This document shows positions 42,612 to 54,077 of a DNA stretch of 64,000 nucleotides, piece after piece; position 1 is the first letter of the stretch; every line of letters starts with the position of its first letter. A model generated the notes under the pieces. It had not been told where the DNA came from, did no database searches, and saw only the letters and a list, made by a program, of their open reading frames with translations. A program made the translations under genes and the position numbers. The stretch is taken from positions 558,001 to 622,000 of the forward strand of contig BSBM01002079.1 in NCBI GenBank assembly GCA_027924585.1. The letters are read 5' to 3'. Source of the DNA: Larix kaempferi. Lineage: Eukaryota > Streptophyta > Pinopsida > Pinales > Pinaceae.

Positions 42612-42780
42612 AGAAGATATTGGTAGCTGAATTTATTTATGGATTAAAAAAGACAATTTAAACACTTCCAAATTTGAATCTTACCAAAAAACAATTACCT
42701 AATTTTAACTAAAACCCACAATAAATCCAAAACAAAGAATAAATAAACTACTCCTTTAAAAAATATAAATAATTACCTTA
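42612..42780 (+). repeat. Flank repeat A, copy 1
   Basis: GAAGATATTGGTAGCTGAATTTATT through ACACTTCCAAATTTGAATC to AATAAATAAACTACTCC. It is repeated in the same orientation at 47178-47345, on the other side of the kinase gene and its promoter. Confidence 0.75.
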
Positions 42781-42990
42781 AATAATTACTTTTAAATTTC
42801 AATAGGTTTAATTAAAGTAACTTATATACCTTAATTAAAGTAAGGTGTATTCATTTTTTTAAAGTTTAAATAGTCATACAAAGAAGATAAATAAAACTTT
42901 AAATAAAGAGATGGTAGAAAGTTTGAATTATTTTATTATAGCTATAACAAAGTATATACAGGGTTTGTACTTAATGTATTAATGTACGTA

Positions 42991-43400
42991 TGACGCACAA
43001 ATTAATTATGATATTAAATTCATTGTTTATATATAGTTATAGGTAATTCAGATTTGCATTATGTCAGCAGTCTAAATCATATAAATATAAAATTTGAGTT
43101 GTTTAACTATTTCATTTTTACTTATAGTGTATTGACTTTTTTTTCAAATCAGCAGTCTAAATCATATAAAATTTGAGTTGTTTAACTATTTCATATTTTA
43201 CCTAAAGTGTATTGACTTTTTTTTTTCAAATTTTTATTTGACAAATTCTAATAGTATATTAGGTTGACGCAGAAATTGATTATGATATTAAATTCATTGT
43301 TCATAGTTATGGGTAATTCAGATTTGCACTATGTCAACAGTCTAAATCATATAAAATTAGAGTGGTTTAACTATTTCTTTTTTTATTTATAGTTTATCCT
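42991..43400 (+). repeat. Diverged tandem repeat, two full and one partial copy
   Basis: TGACGCASAAATTRATTATG starts at 42991 and 43265. The motif CAGCAGTCTAAATCATATAAA followed by GAGTTGTTTAACTATTTC occurs three times (about 43063, 43150, 43340). Confidence 0.8.
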
Positions 43401-44408
43401 AATTGTATAGAGGTTCAAAAATATAATTTCATGTAGCAGCAAAAACACTTATAATTATTTTGAAGCATATTTTGGAGTGTTATTTTGGTTAACTTTATTT
43501 GATAAATAAGTATAAAAATGGTCTTTTTTATTGGTTAGTTTTTACATTAATCTAATGATATGGAAAATTTTAAGGATCTATGATTTTCTTAAAGTGTAGA
43601 AACCTTGGCAAATCTTACTAATTTTTAAAATTCTAAACATAAACTATTTGATGATTATTTTGAAAAAATATTTAAATTTCTAAAGATTTTATATACTTTT
43701 AAGACATTTTTGGCGATTTTTAGAGTAAAATAATTTTATCCCATGAAATTTGGGTGAATTCCTTTAGAAAAAAATGAAAATTAGCTAATCTTAAAAAAAA
43801 AAATTCGGTAAAATTAACCCATGGTCTAAATTTCACCCATAATTTTTTTCAAAATTTTCAGAGTTTTCACTGATATCATATGTTTTAGTATTTTCTGAAG
43901 TCATAAATCCATTAGGAGACGTGAAAACCCTTGGCACATGGTGGAGTCATACAAAGTCATAGTGCCAAATAAAACTATGATTAAACTTCTGAAGTCTAGT
44001 TGATATCGTGCTCAAATGGGGCACAATTAGTAACGGATGAAAAACTCACATGCTCTTAAATCATTTCAATTCTCACCGTCTCTGACATTTATATTTCTCG
44101 AGGGCATAGAAATCCCCTGTCATTGAAATAACTCAGGGGAATGCAAAAGGAAGAAGCATAAGTGAGTTTAGTTGGAAGCACATTGGAGAGAGAAGTTAAC
44201 TTCAAGAGCAAGATCACAAACCAAATGATTTGTTTTGCACTCTTTAACTGAAAGATGAAGACATTGTTTCACAAACTTAATTGAGAAACTCAAGATGTGA
44301 GGGCAGGTGATAATCTTGGTTGATATATGGTATATATGATGGTTTGCCAATAGCAAATGGAAAATTTATCACACAAACAGGATTGCAAGTTATATCACCA
44401 AAAGAGAA

Positions 44409-46085
44409 TCATATATGTTGCCGAATAAACTTAATTGGAATTAGTTTTGAATAAAAACTACAAGTATATGCGCCGAAGCAAATGTATAATTGCCCCTGCA
44501 AATTTATCTGGCAAATTTGTGCTATACACGTACTTCTACAGCAGGGGCAGCAAACTGCTCCTGCCTGATTGGTAGAGATCCACTTATCAACAAATATATG
44601 AAATGTTTGTCCTAGTACTGATATGTTATAAAAGTCAGGATCACCACCAGCAATGCTCTGAGAAGAATTTCCATACATGTCCCAAAGCTCATCAATCATA
44701 TGGGATGCTGCTGCCATTGGAAACAAGTCATGATGCAGAGTCTCAGCATAAGTGCTGTAAGATGATTGATGTTCAGGCTGTGCTGCAGAGACAGCAGCGT
44801 CCAAGCGTTCATCTAGTTTACATGTGGGCTGCAACTCTTCCCAATTGACAGATTTCAAGCCGGCACTACAATTTTCTTTTGTGATTGGGAGCTTTTGGAT
44901 GGAGGAGCCATTAGTAATGTCTGATTTTGACATAGGCTCATCTGAAGATGGAGATTTATCTCTGGAAGATCTCACAACAAACCACTGACCATGGGGGCTT
45001 GTGATCCAATTAGGGCTGTCAGCAACATCTTCAAATTTACAAGGTGTGGCCAGTGCCATCACTCTGTCCCTGGGAGAAGGCCTTGGGCATTGCTCGGCTG
45101 ATCTATCCAGCTCTGCATTAGATTCTCTTGTTGAGGTTGGGATACTGAGTGACAGAATGGGAGTAGTCTGAGAAGAGTAGGAATCCCATACCTGATTCCT
45201 GAAATCCAAATGACTAGTTGGGGACCCTGGATCTTTAATGGCCTCCACTGCATCTACGGCAGAGCAGTCATCATTTAGGAAATGATGGTTCAACAGCTCT
45301 GCACAGGTCCACCTCTTCTTGGGATCTCTCCGAAAGCATTTCTCTAGGAAATCCCGTATCTGAGGTGAAAGCGATGCAGGCAAATCAGGCAACTCCTCTG
45401 TGCATCCAATTCGATACATTGCAGCGAGGGGACTGGAAACGTGGTTCCATGGAGGTCTTCCAGTGGCCATCTCAAGCACAGTGCAGGCAAGAGACCAAAT
45501 ATCAGAAGCAGGCCCTTGCTCCACCTGGTTCACTACCTCTGGAGCCATCCATTGAGGGGTCCCCCTCAATTGCAGAGCCTGCTGGCCCTTCTCCTCCTCA
45601 TCATCAATCCTCTTGGCAGAGCCAAAGTCAGCAAGCTTCACACCATTGGCACCCACAAGAACATTCTTTCCCTTGATATCACAGTGCACAATTCCCTGCC
45701 TGTGGAGGTAATGAACTCCACGTAGGATGCCACGAGTGTAAGCCCTGATAACGGATTCGTCCAGCCGCCCTCCAAACTTAGTCAGCAGATCGGCTACGCT
45801 GCCTCCTGGCATGTACTCCATGAACAAATTTTGCACCTCTGCACCGTTCTCAATACTGTAACTGCGCCCGAGGCAGCGAACAATGTATGGAGAATCCAGA
45901 CGCTGCAAAATCTGGTACTCATTGTCCAAAGCCACACTAAAACCGGCTGCGGATTTGACAGCAAATAGTTGGCCATTCGAGCTGCTCATGGCGAGACTGA
46001 CTGTCCCAGAAGCTCCGGCCCCAATGATGGCGCCTCTCACCCATCCTCTTTCCTGTGCTCTGCGAGTCTCGAGTTCAATCCCCAT
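44409..46085 (-). CDS. MEKK-type MAPKKK-like Ser/Thr protein kinase (MAPKKK17/18-like), 558 aa
   Basis: Intronless paralogue of the gene at 14695-16455, on the opposite strand. The kinase domain covers residues 15-270: glycine loop GAGASGTV (22-29), K44, HCDIKGKN with D136, DFG 153-155, the canonical GTPQWMAPEV signature with APE at 181-183, then DIWSLAC and RDPKKRW. A Ser/Pro-rich regulatory tail with PRPSPRDRVMALA follows, and it ends in one Cys-rich module (CCPCCRSTCIAQICQ) where the other gene has two. The ATG at 46085 is preferred because the paralogue starts at the same residue and the TATA box is about 95 bp upstream. The likely role is activation of a MAPK kinase in stress/ABA signalling, known for the family and inferred here. 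It lies inside a broken tandem duplication. Confidence 0.92.
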   Translation of the reverse strand: MGIELETRRAQERGWVRGAIIGAGASGTVSLAMSSSNGQLFAVKSAAGFSVALDNEYQILQRLDSPYIVRCLGRSYSIENGAEVQNLFMEYMPGGSVADLLTKFGGRLDESVIRAYTRGILRGVHYLHRQGIVHCDIKGKNVLVGANGVKLADFGSAKRIDDEEEKGQQALQLRGTPQWMAPEVVNQVEQGPASDIWSLACTVLEMATGRPPWNHVSSPLAAMYRIGCTEELPDLPASLSPQIRDFLEKCFRRDPKKRWTCAELLNHHFLNDDCSAVDAVEAIKDPGSPTSHLDFRNQVWDSYSSQTTPILSLSIPTSTRESNAELDRSAEQCPRPSPRDRVMALATPCKFEDVADSPNWITSPHGQWFVVRSSRDKSPSSDEPMSKSDITNGSSIQKLPITKENCSAGLKSVNWEELQPTCKLDERLDAAVSAAQPEHQSSYSTYAETLHHDLFPMAAASHMIDELWDMYGNSSQSIAGGDPDFYNISVLGQTFHIFVDKWISTNQAGAVCCPCCRSTCIAQICQINLQGQLYICFGAYTCSFYSKLIPIKFIRQHI

Positions 46086-46176
46086 TCCCACCCACTTCAA
46101 TACGCAAGAATACGTGTATTTTTTGAATCGCACGGATCCTCCAGGTTCTTCTGGTTGTAGTAGTAGGCCTATTAAG

Positions 46177-46184
46177 TTTATAAA
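46177..46184 (-). promoter_or_regulatory. TATA box of the second MAPKKK-like gene
   Basis: The minus strand reads CCCACGGGGCCC then TTTATAAA. The same block is found before the paralogue. Confidence 0.7.
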
Positions 46185-46205
46185 GGGCCCCGTGGGAAGG
46201 TGAGG

Positions 46206-46840
46206 AAGTCTGCAATGACACGCTGGCAGTATTTTTCTTTTGATTTTCGTCGCGCAAGTTACTTGCCTGTTGCCTCTGCTTGAATTTTCTTGCGGCGCGC
46301 ACATGTTTTTTAATTGAAGACGCTGGAAACGTGCTCGAATGGGACGACATTCTTGTGAATGTAAAGATTGGGTTGAGGTACCCACAGGCTTGGTAAATCT
46401 TGTTATTCCTTCATTTGGCTGCACTTGGCAGCCAACTTCAAATTCAAAGATCCTTAGAATATATGTCATCATCACACTAAGTTGGATGACTCGACAAGTC
46501 TACACATTACTATGGGATATGCAAAATGGCGAAATATATTTGTTACGGAATATTTGGCAGGACCATAGACACGTCATGAATGAGATTGACAAAATAGAAG
46601 ATGACACGTCTACTTTCAGAAAAGGAGGGAAAAGCAAGCAAATAAGTATATTTATGGAGGAAAACCCCACTTAGCCATCCATCGGTATGAGGTAACTAAA
46701 TAATTTAGTAATGTGTTGTATGAGGTGAGATGTTACTTCCATGTGATTGCATGGATAGATTTTGTGGAACACCATCTATTATTCACTCTTGTAGAGATTT
46801 TGTCATGTGGTATGATACTCTCTCATTATTTTATATTACC
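46206..46840 (-). repeat. Promoter-region repeat P, copy 1
   Basis: The upstream region of the kinase gene. It shares long colinear similarity with 47423-48080: the GACACGCT word, a GAAGACG-TGGAAACGTGCTCG block, AAAGATTGGGTTG, GATCCTTAG, GGAGGGAAAA, CCCCACTTA, TGAGGTGAGATGTT, and GTCATG-TGGTATGATA. Confidence 0.85.
46568..46609 (-). promoter_or_regulatory. Two ABRE-like motifs upstream of the second MAPKKK-like gene
   Basis: ACGTGTC on the minus strand at 46574-46568 and 46609-46603, about 485-525 bp before the ATG. ACGTGKC is a described ABA-response core. The motif is short and may be chance. Confidence 0.35.
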
Positions 46841-47177
46841 TATAACGTCTTTAGATAGGTTATATTTGTTTAATGTTAATATTCGATACAAGATACGACA
46901 TAGCGATGTTACATTGTTTAGATTTGATTGTTTGATAATTTAATTTTTTTTAAACACATATTCTATATACGGAAATTTCAATCCGTGCTATGTGAAAAAA
47001 GGACTTGATAATTCTTCACGAACGGGGTGGTTTGGGATTCTAATTATCGTTAGGTATGGGTTGGTGTTTATTCACTTGGTTGGTGTTTGATTACTAATTC
47101 TTAAAGATGTAGGTAAGGTTGGCAAAAAGACTAAGATTAAAATAGTAAATTATATAATTTGATAACATAGGGTATTC

Positions 47178-47345
47178 GAAGATATTGAATTTATTTATAA
47201 ATTAAAAAACAAAATTCAAACACTTCCAAATTTAGATTTTACTAAAACAATTTTAATTCAAACCAAAAATCACAGTAAAGTCCAAAACTTAGAATAAATA
47301 AACTACTCCATTAAATTCAAAAAGATATAATTTAACTTCTACAAT
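47178..47345 (+). repeat. Flank repeat A, copy 2
   Basis: GAAGATATTGAATTTATTTATA through ACACTTCCAAATTTAGATT to AATAAATAAACTACTCC. Same orientation as 42612-42780. Confidence 0.75.
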
Positions 47346-47422
47346 ATTTATTATACTATTTTTAAAATGTAATGATGTATACAACATTTATTATATTACT
47401 GCAAAATAAAATAAATAGTAAC

Positions 47423-48080
47423 GGATTCTACAGTGACACGCTACAGCGTTTTTTTTCTTAGCCGCCGATGCTTTTCGGACGTTTGAATTTTCTCGGCGCG
47501 ACATTGCCATTTGCACGGCGAGTGTCAAGTCCTGTTAGTTGGACACGCATGTTTTTTAAATGAAGACGTTGGAAACGTGCTCGAATGGGATCACATTTTC
47601 GTGAAAGTAAAGATTGGGTTGTTGTAGTATCTATCAGGTCGGTAAAAATCTTGTGATTCCTTCCTTTGGCAGCACTTGGCCGCAACTCCAACCTCCAAGA
47701 TCCTTAGTATATGTGTTGGGATAGCTGTCGCATCATACTGGTGGGTGACACAGTTTAAACATCTAAGAAATGCCCATGGGATTGCAAAATGGCAAAATCT
47801 GAATATTACAATATATTTGGCCAACCTGGAGACATTGGCAAAAAGGAAGGTGGCACATCTACATGACACGGTCTTACTTTTTTAAATAGGAGGGAAAAAC
47901 AAATATTTGTTTTATGGAGGGAACCCCACTTAACCACCCATTATTAGGTTTTCTCGGTGACTAAATAATTGAATAGTGTGTTGCATGAGGTGAGATGTTG
48001 CTTCAATGGATAGACTTTATTGATTCTCCAGAGTGGTTGTCATGTTGGTATGATATTTTGGTATTTATTATTATTTTTTT
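47423..48080 (-). repeat. Promoter-region repeat P, copy 2 (orphan promoter without its gene)
   Basis: Colinear with 46206-46840 but stopping before the position of the TATA box and coding region. Directly left of it lies flank repeat A copy 2, so the kinase gene expected in this unit has been deleted. Short reading frames here are remnants of untranslated sequence. Confidence 0.8.
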
Positions 48081-48389
48081 AAATGGTGATTCACTGTTTG
48101 TTAAAGGGTTAGTTTATTGGGAGAATGACAATACCTACTACTCTTTAGAGAATTAAGATATGGCCAAAAATACAATTATTACAATAAAAGTTCAACAAGA
48201 ATATCGTGTTACTTATAAGAATTGAATATGGGTGGAGAGGACAATATTGATTCCTCCTAACCCAATTAGTGACAAGATTCCTACTTATAAATAATTTTAA
48301 TATAAACTTGCTCATTATATGTGGAGTAGATTATCCACTAGAATAATAAATGTAAAAAATCATTTTAAGTTCGAATCGATCAATAAGAT

Positions 48390-48862
48390 AAAGCTTCTCT
48401 TGACATAGTTAATAGATTAAAGATGTACGACTTTATTCAATATTTTGTAATATGAAAATTCTTTAACTTGTGAAGGAAAGTATTTATTTTGAATGAAATT
48501 TTAAGATTTTATTTAATATAAATATTTTAATTAATTAATTAAAGATTATTTTAAGTATATGAGATAATTAAAGTCATTTTAAGTTTGAATCATCTTTAAA
48601 ATTTTTATATTTTACATTTTTTCTGATGATTTTTGTCTTCCGATCTTTGGATGAAATTTATGTGCGTGAATCAGCAAAGCTTCTGTTGCCATACCTAATG
48701 GATTAAAGATGTAGAACTTAATTCAATATTTTGTAATATGAAAATTCTTTAACTTATGGAGGAAAGTATTTATTTTGAATGAAATTTTAAGATTTTATTT
48801 AATATTAATTATTTTAATTAATTAATTAAAAATTCAGTTTAAGTGTATGAGATAATTAATAT
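48390..48862 (+). repeat. Two copies of a 185-bp block, 286 bp apart
   Basis: AAAGCTTCT, then the word ATTCAATATTTTGTAATATG, then the TTAATTAATTAATTAAA stretch, start at 48390 and at 48676. Confidence 0.85.
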
Positions 48863-50346
48863 ATTTTAATGTTTAAAATTTTATTAATATATATGGAATA
48901 ATTGATATATTTTAATACAATATGTAGTTGTGAATTTATCTTTACTGCTTATTTAACTTTCTTAACTATTATTTATGTATTCCAATTTCTAACATATCAT
49001 GGTTTAACTTTTTTCTTTCCTATTCGGAGGTAGCATCTTGGAGGTACCATTTGGAGTAGCTGGTTGACACAAATTCGACTGAAAAAACATATTCCATTCA
49101 ATGTTCATTACTTAACTAACTATTTTTAATTGAACAGAAATTTAGTATTGGTTAATGTTCATAGAGTATATTAAAAATACAATTATTAAAATAATGAGTA
49201 TCATGTTAACTGTTTCTAATAAGCAATTATTTTAGACAGTAGGAATTGAAACCAAACATAGTGTTTTGTGTTTTTATGATTAATTTTTTTTCTCTTTATA
49301 TTTATCAACATTAATTTTGTTTTGTGTATTTATGATTAATATTTTCTCTATTTATACTTATTAATATTGATTTTGTTAGTTTAATATTTTGTTAGTTTTA
49401 CTAAGAAATTCACTAAAAGTATGCAATAATACAAAACCCCTTTTTCATTTGTATTATATGTATATTTAATGCTTGACAACAATCAAATATTGAATGTGAA
49501 ATAAGGTCATCCATCATATGTGTAGTCTCAATGTTTTAGTATTATTTTAAAGTAAAAGAAGTAGCTCTAGCCAATAAGAAAGTTGGGTTTGCTAATTTTT
49601 TTTATTTTATTTTAGTGAGTATTTGTATAGCTTTATTGAAAAATGATTTTTTTTCCCTATAAGCATTAGTTTATCCATTCTCACTAAATATCATTATAGA
49701 ATCAATTTTCACTAAATATCATTATACAATCAAGTGGCTAACTACCAGTTTAGGTCCTCCTCCCATTTGTTTTCCAAAGAGGGAGGATATTGGTTGTTTT
49801 TACTTTTTTCAATAAATATTAGGTTGATTTGTAAGTTAGATAATTAGAATTTTTTTTGTGTCTAAAGGGCATTGAATCAATTCCCTTAAACAACTTATAC
49901 AAATAAATTTTTTTTCTTCTAAAAAAACATTTATTTGTAGCTTACAAAGACACCTAATAAAAAACTTTGATCAACCCCCAAAGGCTTGAATATACTAAGT
50001 GGGGTTAAAAGAATGGTTGTTAGGAAGAATAAACAAAGAGTTATCCTCCAAAGAGCTCATTGTAAAAAAAATAAAGGTAATATAGATTTAACACATCGCC
50101 TGCAAAACTCACTTCTACTTATTAGGGTTCCCTTATCCACCTGATATCTTGTGATTATAAATTATTGGGATTTTGGTTTAATTTTTTTTACTATTTTATG
50201 TGTTCATTTATAGAAGTAACTTAGGATCATGGAAATTATTATGGTGTGCAAAAGATGCAAATTCAATTGACGAGTTTATCAAACCTATTTAAGTGTCAGA
50301 CATGTTTCATGAGTTTCTTTATGAATATATAAAAAACTTTAAAAAA

Positions 50347-50600
50347 TCAAGAAAGAAGTTACCTTGAATAGTGCTTTATTTTCCAATGGTATTATAATGA
50401 TAAGTAAGTGTAGATCTTTGAACCAAACCAACAAAATCACCATATAAAGTTACTTCCTTACCAAACCAACAAAATCACCATATCAAGAAAGAAGTTACCT
50501 TGAATAGTGCTTTATTTTCCAATGGTATTATAATGATAAGTAAGTGTAGATCTTTGAACCAACCAACAAAATCACCATATAAAGTTACTTCCTCACGGAG
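50347..50600 (+). repeat. Two-copy tandem repeat, 136-bp unit
   Basis: TCAAGAAAGAAGTTACCTTG begins at 50347 and 50483. The copies are almost identical, so the duplication is recent. Confidence 0.9.
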
Positions 50601-51572
50601 AAGCCCATGGAAGTGCTTTGTTTAGGACTTGAATTATATGGCTTAACATATGCATTTCTTGTCAATTACTTATTCTTCTACAAATCCAACATTTGAAGCA
50701 TTAAGGTTATTATATATACATAGGATATGTAAATTAAATTATTAAACTAGAACTATCATAGTACAATTCAAGACAAGAGAACATACCAGTGCTAATGCAG
50801 AGAACATATTGTTATCATGGAGAATTAAAGCATTGAGTTGTTGTCTTCCACTATATTGCAATCAATGGGTTGCTTGTTTTGATTTTTTCTCTTATACTAC
50901 TAACTTTGTTGAAGACAAAAAGCAATGAAAAATGCAAAAGAAGAATGAGTAGTTGTTGTGGAACAAGTGGTAGAGGTTAAGTTGACATTTGTATGGATTT
51001 ATTAGCTAGCAAATCTAATTGTTTTCATGTGGAAACTCTAGATTATCCATTTAGATGGATGGTTTCATCCAATGAATCCAATGTGGCATACACGTGGCAA
51101 TTATAAAATGTTTCCATGTCCACGTGCAAAACATTAGTCACTCCACACATTGGTTGATTGTTTCCAATCAATGGTCACCCAAAATTACATGAAATTGTGA
51201 AGGTCGGGTGTGAAAAACATGAATGTTTGGAATAGTAGGAAACACTGATTATTTTTAGGGTTCTAACCTACCCTTCATGGTGCCATGCAATTTGTCATCA
51301 TTAGAAATTGTAAAATGTAGAGTATTGAATCCATCATTGAAATTTCGTTGCTAAGATGCACATTTTGTTTGAATTGATTTTGATTGAGGTTTTGTTAACC
51401 ATAGAAAGAAATTGTAATGTACCTAGGGAAGATAATATTGGGTACCTAGGAATATTTCCAAGGGGATAATTGTATATATTGACGCCATCTCTAGTAAATA
51501 AGGCCCATGAAGAAGTTGTAGTGTGAAAATCAATAATAGTAAGAAGGCTCATTAGAAGGTTATTCATGTATA

Positions 51573-51680
51573 AGAAATTTCCTTCTCTAGAAAGTATATA
51601 CAAGGTTCTACCTACTAGAAACTTCCTTCTCTAGAAAGTATATACAAGGTTCTGCCTACTAGAAACTTCCTTCTTTAGAA
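51573..51680 (+). repeat. Tandem repeat, 44-bp unit, about 2.5 copies
   Basis: AGAAAYTTCCTTCTCTAG starts at 51573, 51617 and (partial) 51661. Confidence 0.85.
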
Positions 51681-52036
51681 AGCACCTATGGGATTTGATA
51701 GAAATTATATAAATAAGTAGAAGCAAAGTAATGAGATTCCATGAGAAGTATTGATTCCTTTCATAAGGAATAATTAACAGTGTATTAGGAACTTATGTCA
51801 ACCCTTCTCTTTACTTTGTTAGTATATTGTTGTTGGACGCATATGGTTTGTAAGTCGTCCCGTAGTATTTGTTGATCCATAGTTTGTACTGGCCCATGGT
51901 TTTGACCCATAGTATTGGTGCCTAGACTTACTATATAAGTTTGTGTTGAGGCCAATGAAGGCACCGTGAAGTTATTTTGTATTGAGCTTGCTCAAAGGAG
52001 GTTGCCCCCTCGATGTGGCGTACAATCAATAAAAGT

Positions 52037-52048
52037 ATTTTGTGATAT
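52037..52048. other. LINE target site duplication, left copy
   Basis: ATTTTGTGATAT, identical to 60647-60658. Joining the two flanks restores a continuous LTR end for element D. Confidence 0.85.
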
Positions 52049-52056
52049 TTTTTTTT

Positions 52057-52413
52057 CCCAAGAAAAAAGCGTAATTTTATTCATCAGAGGTGAAAAATTA
52101 CATTCTGTATATGCGTATAGCATGCGTTCATCCATTGCAGGACGTTACATTAGTAGCAAAAAAGTTTCAATTTTGCAGTCTAATGAGTTTCATCAAAAAA
52201 CCATTATATGGCCAATAGTTACAGTATAAAACCCACATATCAAAATATGGCATAAGAACAAAAATAAAAAACAGTTGGATCCCCGATCCTCCTGTTTTCC
52301 AAAAAAGGACCATAATCTAAAGAGTATGAAAGGGCGCAGCCTTTCTAGAGTATCCAAATATAAAAAACCATCCATAATATATAGTGCCATCAATAGAAAA
52401 ACTGTTCCAGCAG
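52057..52413 (-). other. 3' UTR of the LINE
   Basis: Lies between the ORF2 stop and the poly(A) tract. No gene. Confidence 0.7.
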
Positions 52414-54077
52414 CTAATCCTGTAAAACTGTGTCCATAAAAGGTCGATGATAAAATTCATAGTCAGTCCCATCTCGATGTTCTATCACTTTCCACAGCCC
52501 CACTGCCATTTCCCTGCCAGCCTTAGCAGCCTGGTCCGCCTCCTGGTTGTTCTCCCTGTATATATGTCTGCAAGAAAAATGTAAGAAGAGCATCTTCAGT
52601 TCCAAAATATCCCGTAGAATATTATCAAGTCTAATGTCCCTGCATTGTTGTGTACCAGATGTCCAATTTGTGACATTCATAGAGTCTCCATACACATTTA
52701 GCTGTTGACAGTCAACCTCCTTAGCAAACAATAGAAGCATCATAAGGCTCATTAATTCAACATAATTGTTCCCACCCTCCCCCAATCCCCAGTACATGTG
52801 GTAAGAGTGGGTACGTGATAAATGTAGAATCGCCCCTCCCCCACATTTGTATTCTGAAGTAGACCCATCATAGAATCCCCAAGGTATGGAGTCATCAATC
52901 TCAAGTGCAAGGACTTCTCGTTGTTTTGCAGCTTTGATGTGGTGTGGATAGGCCTTTAAAAATCCACAGATCTGTACAGCAGAGATCACCGGAGTACAGG
53001 GTTTATCATTGAAAACCATTCCATTCCGTGCCAACCAGATTCCCCATGCCACCAGTAAAGGAAGATTTCTATAGCACATGCCAATAGGGTCCCTAAACCA
53101 CTGTGACCATGCGGCCAGAATCGAATCCCCATCCCAATTAAACATAGTGTTTGTCAGTCGGGAGCACTCCGCCCAAACCTGCACCATGTATGGGCAGCAC
53201 AGGAATAAATGATGACATGTTTCCTCACTTGCTTTGCACAGAGTGCACCACCCCGGCCCCGTCCTATTCTTGCGTTGTAAAAAATCCCAGGTAGGGATGG
53301 AGTCATTAAGAACGCACCACATGAAAATATGATGTTTCAATGGGCAGTTAATCCTCCAAAGGAATTTCCGCCACCCCACCAAAGCACGAGGATTATTGAA
53401 GTGACATAAGCTTATGTAGCCATTCCTAGGTGTGTACATTCCATTTGGTGCCCCCTCCCATACCAGAGCGTCCTCCCTGTTACGGATGTGCACATGTGAG
53501 CAATTGAGTGCACGGTAATATGTTCTCAATTCTCCCTGTTCCTCCACAGAGAGTGCCAAAGTATCAGCCCCGATCCACGACTGATTCCAAGGGTTGGTTC
53601 TCTCATAAACAACTAGCTGGGATAAGTAAGTGATGCCAATTTCACGCAGGGATATAATCAATTCATCAGATAAGATATGTCTACCAGCACTCCCATACCA
53701 GGGATCTTCCCCAACCCGAAGAGCCATTCCATTCCCAATATTCCAGGTAAGAAGATCACCAATCACCGAAAAAGATTTGATAACAGCTTTCCATATAACA
53801 GAGCAACCAGAATGAGTCTTATTCGTAGCCCATACCCAGTCCATTAAAGAAACAAGGAAGATATACTTATGTGTGACAACTCGTGTCCAAAGGCTTTCAG
53901 TTTTCAGGCCCCTTTCGCCGCCAGTGCACTTGAGAAGAGATGTATGTTCTTTAGACCCCAAGCCCCTAAGGCTTTTGGGATTGCGATTTTCTGCCACCGA
54001 ACCCAAGGTGAAACAAAATCTCCCTTCCCACTCCATAGAAATCGAAAGCACAATTTTCTAGCAGTTTCCAGCGTCCC
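52414..54077 (-). pseudogene. LINE ORF2, 3' part: zf-RVT segment and RNase H
   Basis: After the break the frame resumes in the thumb/connection region (RKLCFRFLWSGKGDFVSPW), has one frameshift near 53900, and is then open to the stop at 52414. It contains the zf-RVT block (FLWRINCPLKHHIFMW and CTLCKASEETCHHLFLCC). A plant-type RNase H follows with all four acidic residues in place (GFYDGS, YVELMS, VYGDS, NQEADQA). The long open frame suggests relatively recent activity. RT itself is absent. Confidence 0.85.

Larger units (their letters stand above)
42116..44408. other. AT-rich spacer with local repeats, no gene
   Basis: Contains the flank repeat (42612-42780) and a partial triple repeat (42991-43400). 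No supported reading frame is seen. The 3' part from about 44100 is the downstream flank of the second kinase gene. Confidence 0.6.
48081..51560. other. AT-rich spacer, no gene
   Basis: Poly-A/T-rich with the tandem repeats listed separately. No coding frame is supported on either strand. Confidence 0.6.

Noticed and set aside
46086-46475. Longer N-terminal extension of the second kinase
   Set aside because: The extension has no similarity to the other kinase and contains the TATA box region; it is untranslated or promoter sequence.
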